A stretch of DNA of 35,873 nt from LGRD01 sp031415135 (GTDB lineage: Bacteria > Pseudomonadota > Gammaproteobacteria > Burkholderiales > Burkholderiaceae_C): the NCBI GenBank assembly GCA_031415135.1, contig JANORB010000256.1, positions 1 to 35,873 of the forward strand. Reading direction: 5' to 3'. Below, piece after piece: positions 25,926 to 32,385 of the stretch (positions are counted from its first letter, which is position 1; the number at the start of each line of letters is the position of its first letter). Under the pieces are notes generated by a model, which was given only the letters and a program-made list of their open reading frames with translations, was not told where the DNA came from and searched no databases. A program made the translations under genes and the position numbers.

Positions 25926-26867
25926 ATGGGCTATCGAGTTTTCGTGGACGGCCAGGAAGGCACCACCGGGTTGCGCATCCATGAGTATCTCGCGCAGCGC
26001 CAAGACATCGAGGTGCTGCGCATTGGCGCCGACAAGCGCAAGGACGCCGGCGAACGGGCGCGCTTGCTGAATGCCGCGGACGTGGCGTTCTTGTGTTTGC
26101 CGGACGCCGCGGCCCGGGAGGCCGCGGCCTTGGTCAGCAGCGCTGGCACGTGCTTGATCGACGCCAGCACGGCGCACCGCACTGCGGCAGGATGGGCGTT
26201 CGGTTTGCCCGAACTCTGCGCCGAACAACGCGGCCGGATCCGCGCCGCCAAGCGCATCTCGAACCCGGGCTGCCATGCAACAGGATTCATTTTGTTGCTG
26301 CGTCCGCTGGTGGATGCGGGCCTGGTGCCGGCCGCGCTGGGCTTGAGCGCGACGTCGATCACCGGTTACTCCGGTGGCGGCAAGAAGATGATCGAGCAAT
26401 ACCAGTCGGGGCCGGAGCCCGGTTTGGACTCACCGCGGCCGTACGGGTTGGCGCTGTCGCACAAGCACATTCCTGAAATGACGGTTCACTCGGGGCTGGT
26501 GTCGCCGCCGGTGTTCATGCCGATCGTGGGGAAGTTCTACAAGGGTTTGGTGGTCAGCGTGCCGTTGCAGTTGGCGCAGCTCAAACCGGGCACGACAGGC
26601 GCTGATTTGCATGCGGCGTTCGAAGCGCGCTACGCGGGGGAGCGGTTCGTTCGCGTGATGCCGCTGCGCGATGTCGCCACGCTGGAACAAGGCTTCTTCG
26701 ATGTGCAGGGCTGCAACGACACGAACCGGGTCGAGGTCTTCGTGTTTGCCAACGAGACGCAGGCGCTGCTGATGGCCCGGCTGGACAACCTCGGCAAAGG
26801 CGCCAGCGGTGCGGCCGTGCAGGCGATGAACCTGCACCTCGGGCTGGACGAAGGCTTGGGGCTCTGA
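25926..26867 (+). CDS. argC: N-acetyl-gamma-glutamyl-phosphate reductase, type 2
   Basis: This 313-residue enzyme reduces N-acetylglutamyl phosphate to the semialdehyde with NADPH, the third step of arginine synthesis. The short type-2 form is indicated by the N-terminal VFVDGQEGTTGLRIHEYL nucleotide-binding loop, catalytic Cys116 in SNPGCHATGF, TGYSGGGKKMIEQY and HKHIPEM. I use ATG 25926, which has GGGGGAA seven bases upstream. An in-frame ATG at 25920 is too close to that site, and a much longer upstream extension overlaps the hydrolase antisense and lacks homology. No other arg gene is nearby. It interrupts the normal parA-parB adjacency on the opposite strand. Confidence 0.93.
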   Translation: MGYRVFVDGQEGTTGLRIHEYLAQRQDIEVLRIGADKRKDAGERARLLNAADVAFLCLPDAAAREAAALVSSAGTCLIDASTAHRTAAGWAFGLPELCAEQRGRIRAAKRISNPGCHATGFILLLRPLVDAGLVPAALGLSATSITGYSGGGKKMIEQYQSGPEPGLDSPRPYGLALSHKHIPEMTVHSGLVSPPVFMPIVGKFYKGLVVSVPLQLAQLKPGTTGADLHAAFEARYAGERFVRVMPLRDVATLEQGFFDVQGCNDTNRVEVFVFANETQALLMARLDNLGKGASGAAVQAMNLHLGLDEGLGL

Positions 26868-26894
26868 GCCGGAGTAAATATAGAAACGTAGAAA

Positions 26895-26920
26895 CGGCCC
26901 GCCTTGTGAAGGGCGGGCCG
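26895..26920 (-). terminator. Intrinsic terminator for the lipoprotein gene
   Basis: CGGCCCGCC (26895-26903) and GGCGGGCCG (26912-26920) form a perfect 9-bp stem with an eight-base loop. On the minus strand it is followed by TTTCTACGTTTCTATATTTA. It lies 16 bases past the lipoprotein stop. It may also slow plus-strand transcription leaving argC, though no plus-strand T tract is present. Confidence 0.8.
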
Positions 26921-26935
26921 CTGGGGCAGGCGGGG

Positions 26936-28489
26936 CTACGGTGCGGTGCAGTACGTCGTTGCGCCGCTGGGCAGGGGGATCGGCGGCTGGCCTGCCGACC
27001 AAGTGTTCACCGTCGCCACCGTGATGCCGCACTGTGCGTTGACCGTGAGCGTGAACACCGTCCACCAGAGGGACGTTCCTTCGCCCGCAGGCGGTGCGTA
27101 GGCCGTGGTGTCGCCGCCGATGTTGAGTTCGACCCGCGTCGGAGACCCGGTCAGCCCGGGCCCGAAGGTGCCCGAGAAGTTGTTCACCACATACGTGTAA
27201 GTGCCGACCTGCAGCCTGCGCACGGTGATGATCTCGGGCCCGAAGCTGTCGACGTCGTCCACATCGAGGTTGGCGAACGGCGCGGCGCTCAGGTCGCCCT
27301 TGTTGGTGAAGTAGATGTGGTCGCCGCTGGGCGTGAGCAAATGCGAATCGACATCGTTGGGGTTTTCGCCAAAGGTCAGCCTGATCGTCACGTTGTTGGC
27401 CTGGTCGGTCAGCACCAGGCAGCCGATGCCGGCGGCGAGGTTGGTCGCGCTCGGGCCGACGGCCACCGAATTGGACGTCTTGCCGCCGCTGCGTGCCGTG
27501 ATGGCGGCGCGCGCTGACTTCTTCATCGGCAAGGCAAAGTTGCCCGCGCTGTCGGTGGCCACCGAGGTGCTGCCGGTGTAGTCGATACCGTCGGCGATGA
27601 CGCGCGCGGCGGTCACGCGGGCGCCCGCCTGGTCGGTCACGCAGCCTGTGGCGTTGACGGTTTCGTAAGCTTGATCCACACCCCAGGTGCCGGCGCGTGA
27701 CACGCTGGCCTCGTAGTACTGGTTCGGTGCCGTGCCGTTCAGCGTGGCGTTGCCTTCGCGCACCCACTGGCCGGTGGCAAGGTCAAGGTAGTACAGCGGC
27801 AGCACGGTCGGCAGCGTGGCGGAGCGGGTGGAGACCGGGATCCGGATCGTGACCGCCGCGCACGCGGACAGCGGCACCGGCGTGCCGTTGGCGTAGTTGA
27901 TGCTGAGCGTGACCGCGCCGAAGCTTTCAAGCGGCACCGTGCTGCCGCCAACCGTGAAGTCGCCGGGCAGGAATCCGGGGTTCAACGCGCCATTGATGGG
28001 CGTGATGCTGACGATGGCGCTGCCGGTGCAACTGGGCCCGTTGGCGGGGATGACAACCTGGCCGGGCGACGCTGGCACGGTGACCGTGCCGCCGGTCGCC
28101 AGGTCGATCGGTGCTGTGTTGCCCAGGCGCAGCAGCGGGGTCGACACCGTCGTGGTGGTGTTGGGCGTGATGTACGCGATGACGGTGCTGACGTTGTAGT
28201 TGGCCGCCTTGACCGTCAGCACAACCCGCGCCGGTGCCTCGATGGCGGTGAGCGTGAACTTGCCGTCGGCGGCGCTGGTGGCCGACAGGCTGCCGGCTTG
28301 CACGCTGGCGCCGGCAATTGGCGCGCCGGTGCTGGCGTCGAGCACACCGCCCTGGACCGTGCCGGTGGCCGCCAGCGGTGGCGTGAACACCGAACTGGAG
28401 CCGCCCCCGCCGCCGCAGGCGTTCAGCAGAGCAACCAGTGCGAGGAGCGCGGCGCCGGTCCAGGGTCTGAAAAGGGAGTTCACGGTCAT
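26936..28489 (-). CDS. Secreted lipoprotein with carboxypeptidase-regulatory-like and YfaP-like domains
   Basis: This protein of about 517 residues starts at ATG 28489. The first 25 residues form a lipoprotein signal ending in a lipobox-like LLNAC, followed by a Gly5-Ser3 linker, so membrane anchoring at that Cys is expected. An upstream in-frame ATG would bury the signal. Residues about 45-110 (TVQGGVLDASTGAPIAGASV) form a carboxypeptidase regulatory-like beta-sandwich. A second such repeat follows near residue 285 (GCVTDQAGARVTAARV). The C-terminal part has NVTIRLTFGENPNDVDSHLL, a YfaP/DUF2135-like domain. The function is unknown, possibly surface adhesion or polysaccharide contact. It has its own terminator and sits downstream of the parA-GNAT genes. 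Confidence 0.82.
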   Translation of the reverse strand: MTVNSLFRPWTGAALLALVALLNACGGGGGSSSVFTPPLAATGTVQGGVLDASTGAPIAGASVQAGSLSATSAADGKFTLTAIEAPARVVLTVKAANYNVSTVIAYITPNTTTTVSTPLLRLGNTAPIDLATGGTVTVPASPGQVVIPANGPSCTGSAIVSITPINGALNPGFLPGDFTVGGSTVPLESFGAVTLSINYANGTPVPLSACAAVTIRIPVSTRSATLPTVLPLYYLDLATGQWVREGNATLNGTAPNQYYEASVSRAGTWGVDQAYETVNATGCVTDQAGARVTAARVIADGIDYTGSTSVATDSAGNFALPMKKSARAAITARSGGKTSNSVAVGPSATNLAAGIGCLVLTDQANNVTIRLTFGENPNDVDSHLLTPSGDHIYFTNKGDLSAAPFANLDVDDVDSFGPEIITVRRLQVGTYTYVVNNFSGTFGPGLTGSPTRVELNIGGDTTAYAPPAGEGTSLWWTVFTLTVNAQCGITVATVNTWSAGQPPIPLPSGATTYCTAP

Positions 28490-28659
28490 GGGGATCTTTC
28501 TGGGATGCGCGGATGGAGGTGTTCTGGACATCCATGACTTTGAGCCGGCATCCGCTCGACATCAACCCCGTGGTCGGGCGTGTGAGGCCTTGCCGAGTGC
28601 ACTAGCGTGACTTATGACCCGTCCGTGTCGCGCGCCCACCCGCTGGCCAGGCTGGTGCG

Positions 28660-29439
28660 TCAGGCAGCGGCAGGATCGCGAGTGCGGTAGTGGTAACCGT
28701 AGGCGTCCGCAAATCCCAGCCGGTGGTAGATCGACCGCGCGGGCGTGTTGTCGCCTTCGACCTGCAGGTAGGCGTGGCGCGCGCCCCGCTTGCGGGCCAG
28801 GGCCAGCAGGTGCCGGCACAGCAGTTGGGCGTGGCCGCAACCGCGCGCGGCGGGCGCGGTATAGATGTCGTACAAGCCCACCAGATCGGCCTCCAGCGCC
28901 ATCTGGCCGCAGCTGACCAGCGTTCCATCGGAATGCAACTCGAAGGCAAAGAACGGCACCGGTGAATTCACAAGCCGCTGGCCATGGGCCTGGCGCTGGG
29001 CCAGCGGTGAACCGCGCAGTGCCCCGACCCGTTGCGCGAACGGCTCCAGGCCGACCGAATGCAGCGCCAGATTTGGTGGCGGGTGCGGCGCTTCGACGCC
29101 AGACAGTTCGGGCAGCAGCATCACGCGGGTGTCGTCGAATCGGCGCAGGCCGCGTTGCGCCAGCAGCGCGTCGAGCTCGCCGGGCAGCGTCATGGGCGTG
29201 ATGCGCACGATCAACGGCAAAGCGGCTTCGGCGAACACCTGATCGCACAGCGCCAGCTTGGTGTCGAGCGCCAGCCGGCCGGGAGCCACCGCGTTGACGC
29301 AGCGCGCACGCTTGGCCTTCCCCGGCGAGAACCGCAGCAGCCAGCCGTCCAGCCAGCGCTGCTGCGGTGGCGCGCTGGCGTTGAGCCCGGCGTCTTCGAC
29401 GCGGGACAGCAGCAGGGGGTCAAACCGTGGGTTCAGCAT
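28660..29439 (-). CDS. GNAT family N-acetyltransferase
   Basis: This 259-residue protein has a C-terminal GNAT fold: LYDIYTAPAARGCGHAQLL gives the acetyl-CoA-binding R-x-x-G-x-A type loop, and ARSIYHRLGFADAYGYHYR gives the final helix and strand. The N-terminal half is a second, diverged GNAT-like domain starting with NPRFDPLLLSRVEDAGLNA. The substrate is unknown. ATG 29439 lies 20 bases inside the parA 3' end, so it is probably translated with parA. A longer in-frame start would overlap parA much further and gives no homologous residues. Confidence 0.85.
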   Translation of the reverse strand: MLNPRFDPLLLSRVEDAGLNASAPPQQRWLDGWLLRFSPGKAKRARCVNAVAPGRLALDTKLALCDQVFAEAALPLIVRITPMTLPGELDALLAQRGLRRFDDTRVMLLPELSGVEAPHPPPNLALHSVGLEPFAQRVGALRGSPLAQRQAHGQRLVNSPVPFFAFELHSDGTLVSCGQMALEADLVGLYDIYTAPAARGCGHAQLLCRHLLALARKRGARHAYLQVEGDNTPARSIYHRLGFADAYGYHYRTRDPAAA

Positions 29440-30217
29440 CGGCCACGCGCAGCGATTGGACCCGCTGCACCATCTCGTTGGCGAACTCGACGAAGGCCTG
29501 GGCGCCCTTGGACGCCGGATCGAATACGACGCCGGGCAAACCGTAGCTCGGTGCTTCGGCCAGCCGGACATTGCGCGGGATCACGGTATTGAATACCTTG
29601 TCGCCGAAGTGCGTTCGCAACTGGTCACTGACCTGTTGCTGGAGCGTGATGCGCGGGTCGAACATCACGCGCAGCAGGCCGATGATCTGCAGGTCGGCGT
29701 TCAGGTTGGCGTGCACCTGCTTGATGGTGTTGACCAGGTCCGACAGGCCTTCGAGCGCGAAGTATTCGCACTGCATCGGCACCACCACGCCGTGCGCGCT
29801 GCACAGGCCGTTGAGCGTCAGCAAGCTCAGTGACGGCGGGCAATCGACCAGCACGAAGTCGTACTCGTCGCTCACGCCAACCAGCGCTCCCTTGAGGCGC
29901 TTGTCGCGCCGCTCGAGGTCGACCAGCTCGACCTCCGCGCCCGCCAGTTCGCGGTTGGCGCCCAACACGTCGTAGCCGACCTTGGGATTGCGCCGGCGCG
30001 CCTCGGCAATGGTCGCGCTCTCCAGCAGCACATCGTAGACGCTCAGTTCGAGAGCCCGCTTGTCGATGCCTGAACCCATGGTGGCGTTGCCTTGCGGATC
30101 AAGATCGACCACCAGCACACGCTGGCCGATCTGGCTCAGTCCGGCGGCAAGGTTCACGGTCGTCGTGGTCTTGCCGACGCCGCCTTTCTGGTTGGCGATG
30201 CAAAAGATTCGAGCCAT
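29420..30217 (-). CDS. parA: Chromosome partitioning ATPase ParA (Soj)
   Basis: This 265-residue deviant-Walker ATPase drives origin segregation by ATP-dependent binding to the nucleoid and release by ParB. The deviant Walker A KGGVGKTTTT spans residues 11-20, with the signature Lys11, followed by VDLDPQGNATMGSG and DCPPSLSLLTLNGL. The length is typical of chromosomal ParA. The ATG at 30217 comes 12 bases after the toxin stop and has no recognisable Shine-Dalgarno sequence (the preceding bases are pyrimidine-rich), so translation may depend on coupling. It is transcribed in line with the VapBC-like pair, not with parB. Confidence 0.97.
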   Translation of the reverse strand: MARIFCIANQKGGVGKTTTTVNLAAGLSQIGQRVLVVDLDPQGNATMGSGIDKRALELSVYDVLLESATIAEARRRNPKVGYDVLGANRELAGAEVELVDLERRDKRLKGALVGVSDEYDFVLVDCPPSLSLLTLNGLCSAHGVVVPMQCEYFALEGLSDLVNTIKQVHANLNADLQIIGLLRVMFDPRITLQQQVSDQLRTHFGDKVFNTVIPRNVRLAEAPSYGLPGVVFDPASKGAQAFVEFANEMVQRVQSLRVADAEPTV

Positions 30218-30229
30218 GGGAAGAGAGTC

Positions 30230-30655
30230 TCAGTTGCTGGCGGCAGGGCTGGTGCCCGCAGCCGCCAGCAGGCGGGCTTTGGGGTGGCGCGAAAATTCGC
30301 GGTCGAACGTGAGGGTGGTCTGGCAACCGGCGGCATCGGCCAGTTCGGCGAGCAGGGCGTCGCGGAAACCGTGGCCGTCTTCAAACGCTTGCAAAGCGTT
30401 CCACGCGGCCTGCAGGTTTTCGAACCGGAGCGCGCGCGCCATCAACAGGCCACGGGCAATGTCGGCAAAGCGCTGCCGGTCGATGCCGTAGAGCCGCGTC
30501 AGAACGCAGTGCAACTCGGTGAAGACCAGGGCGCTGACATAGCCGGGTTGCTCGGCCGAGAGGCGGTTTTCGATCAGCGCCGTAGCGACGGCGGTTTGCG
30601 GCGCGTCATCCTGCGCCAGGTAGCGCACCAGCACATTGGTGTCGAGGGCGATCAT
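30230..30655 (-). CDS. vapC: PIN-domain ribonuclease toxin, VapC type
   Basis: This 141-residue PIN nuclease keeps four acidic active-site positions: Asp5 in MIALDTNVL, Glu47 in VFTELHC, Asp99 in GFRDALL and Asp118 in FDREF. VapC toxins cleave tRNA or rRNA. The start overlaps the antitoxin stop by ATGA, the classic toxin-antitoxin coupling. It is placed between lysE and parA, where related genomes usually have none, and its stop is only 12 bases from the parA start. The RNA target cannot be predicted. Confidence 0.88.
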   Translation of the reverse strand: MIALDTNVLVRYLAQDDAPQTAVATALIENRLSAEQPGYVSALVFTELHCVLTRLYGIDRQRFADIARGLLMARALRFENLQAAWNALQAFEDGHGFRDALLAELADAAGCQTTLTFDREFSRHPKARLLAAAGTSPAASN

Positions 30656-30972
30656 GGGCGCGGCGGTGGTGCGGCGGGCGGCACGGCGACTCGGTAGATT
30701 GATTCCGCATCATCGGCCGGTGGGGCTTTCGGGCCCGGAGCGGCGGCCCAGCCATCGGCCACGGCGGCTTTCATTTGATCCACGCTCACCGGCGCGGCAG
30801 GCTTGGGCACGGCGCCACGCAGGCTGCGAATGTCGCCGTGGCGCGGAACGAGTTCGATGCGCTGGCGCGCGTTGACGATGAATTCCACCTGGGTGCCGAC
30901 GTCGAGCCCAGCGGTGCGGCGCAGCTCGACCGGAATCGTGACCTGCCCTTTGGAGGTGATGGTGGAGATCAA
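30652..30972 (-). CDS. vapB: AbrB/MazE-fold antitoxin, VapB type
   Basis: This 106-residue protein has an N-terminal SpoVT/AbrB swapped-hairpin DNA-binding domain (STITSKGQVTIPVELRR at residues 3-19 and VGTQVEFIV). A Pro/Ala-rich C-terminal tail follows that would bind the PIN toxin. It should neutralise VapC and repress its own promoter. An inverted repeat straddling the presumed promoter lies just upstream (30980-31017). The C-terminal tail is longer than in many VapB proteins. Confidence 0.87.
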   Translation of the reverse strand: MISTITSKGQVTIPVELRRTAGLDVGTQVEFIVNARQRIELVPRHGDIRSLRGAVPKPAAPVSVDQMKAAVADGWAAAPGPKAPPADDAESIYRVAVPPAAPPPRP

Positions 30973-30979
30973 GTGGGGA

Positions 30980-31017
30980 TTCCTTACAAAACTCGGGGTT
31001 CAATTGTAGGTAAGGAA
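30980..31017 (-). promoter_or_regulatory. Promoter and operator-like inverted repeat of the vapBC pair
   Basis: Perfect 8-bp inverted arms TTCCTTAC (30980-30987) and GTAAGGAA (31010-31017) are separated by 22 bases, a centre spacing of about 30 bases or three helix turns. Between them on the minus strand is a -10-like TACAAT (complement of 31003-31008). Its predicted start is near 30996, 24 bases from the antitoxin ATG. I find no good -35. The arms fit half-sites for an autoregulating AbrB-fold antitoxin. Confidence 0.5.
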
Positions 31018-31043
31018 ACCTTTGATCGGGTGAAGTTACAGAT

Positions 31044-31655
31044 TCAGTTGCGCATCAGCCGAATTCCGAAACCGATCAACAAGACTCCCGCCAGCTTTTC
31101 GAGTGCCCAGGCCAGTTGTCGGTGTTGCTTGACCTTTGCAGAGACCGCATTGGCGAAGGCGCACAAGCCGAGGCAATAGAGGGCAGTGATCGCAGCGATG
31201 GTGAGGGCCATCACCGCGAACGTCAGCACGCCCTGGTGGGTGGCCGGGCTGATGAACAGCGGGATGAAGGCCATGTAGAAAATGATGGCCTTCGGGTTGA
31301 GCAAGGTGATCAAGAAGGCTTGGCGCACGTAGCGGCGTGCTTCGATGTGAATCGGCGGGGCCGCCCCAGGGCGTGCGAACAGCAAGCGCAGGCCGATCCA
31401 GCCGAGGTAGGCCGCACCGAGGTACTGGACCGCATGGAACAGCGTGGGGTTGGCGGCGAGCAGCGCGGCCACGCCACCGACCGCCATCCACAACAGCACC
31501 TGGTCGCCAAGGATGACCCCGAGTGTGGCTGCCGCGCCCGCTGCGAAGCCGCCTTTTGCCGTGGAGGTGAGCAAGGTGAAGGTGCCGGGCCCGGGCAAGG
31601 CCAGGAACAACACGATGGCAGCGCAGAAGGCGGGATAGTCGGTGATTCCGAACAT
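31044..31655 (-). CDS. LysE/RhtB-family amino acid exporter
   Basis: This inner-membrane exporter of 203 residues has five to six hydrophobic helices. The family start is present as ALPGPGTFTLL in the first helix (variant of the PGP motif), then GVILGDQVLLWMAVGG, YLGWIGLRLL and NPKAIIFYMAFIPLFI. LysE/RhtB proteins export basic or neutral amino acids or homoserine lactones by proton exchange. ATG 31655 lies 10 bases after the rsmG stop, so it is the third gene of a mnmG-rsmG-lysE run. An exporter at this position is common in Comamonadaceae. The substrate is unknown. Confidence 0.9.
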   Translation of the reverse strand: MFGITDYPAFCAAIVLFLALPGPGTFTLLTSTAKGGFAAGAAATLGVILGDQVLLWMAVGGVAALLAANPTLFHAVQYLGAAYLGWIGLRLLFARPGAAPPIHIEARRYVRQAFLITLLNPKAIIFYMAFIPLFISPATHQGVLTFAVMALTIAAITALYCLGLCAFANAVSAKVKQHRQLAWALEKLAGVLLIGFGIRLMRN

Positions 31656-31665
31656 GGTTTTGCTT

Positions 31666-32361
31666 TCAGGCGCTGGGCCTCTGTGGGCTTGCTTCGAGGC
31701 GCTGCCGCGGCCGGATCCAGACCAGGCAGCGCTCGGCGTCCAGCCCCGGGATTTGGAGTGGTTCCACGTGAAACATCTGCACATCATCGGGCAGCTCGGC
31801 CATCTCGTGGGTGGGCGGTTTGCCCTTCATGGCGATCCAGACGCCGTTGGCCTTGAGGTGGTGGCGGGTGAGCTTGACAAAGTCAGGCAGTGACGCAAAG
31901 GCCCGGGAGATGACCATGTCAAAGGGCTGCGCTTTCATCGCTTCGACCCGCGCGTGCTCGGCACTGAGGTTGGGCAGGTGCAGTTCGGTTGCAACTTGCC
32001 GGATGAAGGCGGCCTTCTTGCCCACTGTTTCGACGCTGGTGACCGCCAGGGTCGGGTTCAGTGCAGCGATGACCACTGCCGGCAGGCCGGCCCCGCTGCC
32101 CACGTCAAGCAGGCGCGCGTCGGTGCGCGCGGCGAGGTGGCGGCGAATGGGTTCGATGGTCGCCAGACAATCCACGAGATGGAGTGTCAGCATTTGGCCA
32201 GGCTCGCGCACTGCGGTCAGGTTGTAGACCTTGTTCCAGCGCTGCAACAAGGTCAGGTAGTGCAACAGGGCGTTAGTCTGCGGCGCTGAGATTTGCAATC
32301 CCATGGCGTCGGCCGCCGCGCGCAGGCTGGCCTGCAGCGGCGGCTGCTCGGTCGTCACCAT
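31666..32361 (-). CDS. rsmG: 16S rRNA (guanine527-N7)-methyltransferase RsmG
   Basis: This 231-residue SAM-dependent methyltransferase modifies G527 of 16S rRNA and is also known as GidB. The SAM-binding motif LDVGSGAGLPA is at residues 85-95. The WNKVYNLTAVRE segment near 42, SVETVGKKAAFIRQVATEL and ISRAFASLPDFV are all typical. It follows mnmG by 24 bases on the same strand, the usual bacterial arrangement. A parS-like 16-mer lies inside its 3' part at 31760-31775. Confidence 0.96.
   Translation of the reverse strand: MVTTEQPPLQASLRAAADAMGLQISAPQTNALLHYLTLLQRWNKVYNLTAVREPGQMLTLHLVDCLATIEPIRRHLAARTDARLLDVGSGAGLPAVVIAALNPTLAVTSVETVGKKAAFIRQVATELHLPNLSAEHARVEAMKAQPFDMVISRAFASLPDFVKLTRHHLKANGVWIAMKGKPPTHEMAELPDDVQMFHVEPLQIPGLDAERCLVWIRPRQRLEASPQRPSA
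31760..31775. other. parS-like site within rsmG
   Basis: GGTTCCACGTGAAACA matches the bacterial parS consensus TGTTTCACGTGAAACA at 14 of 16 positions. It is one of three such sites between 31760 and 32935 near the par genes. Presumed ParB loading site. Confidence 0.65.
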
Positions 32362-32385
32362 GGAGGCTGGTCCGCGGCGAACCGA

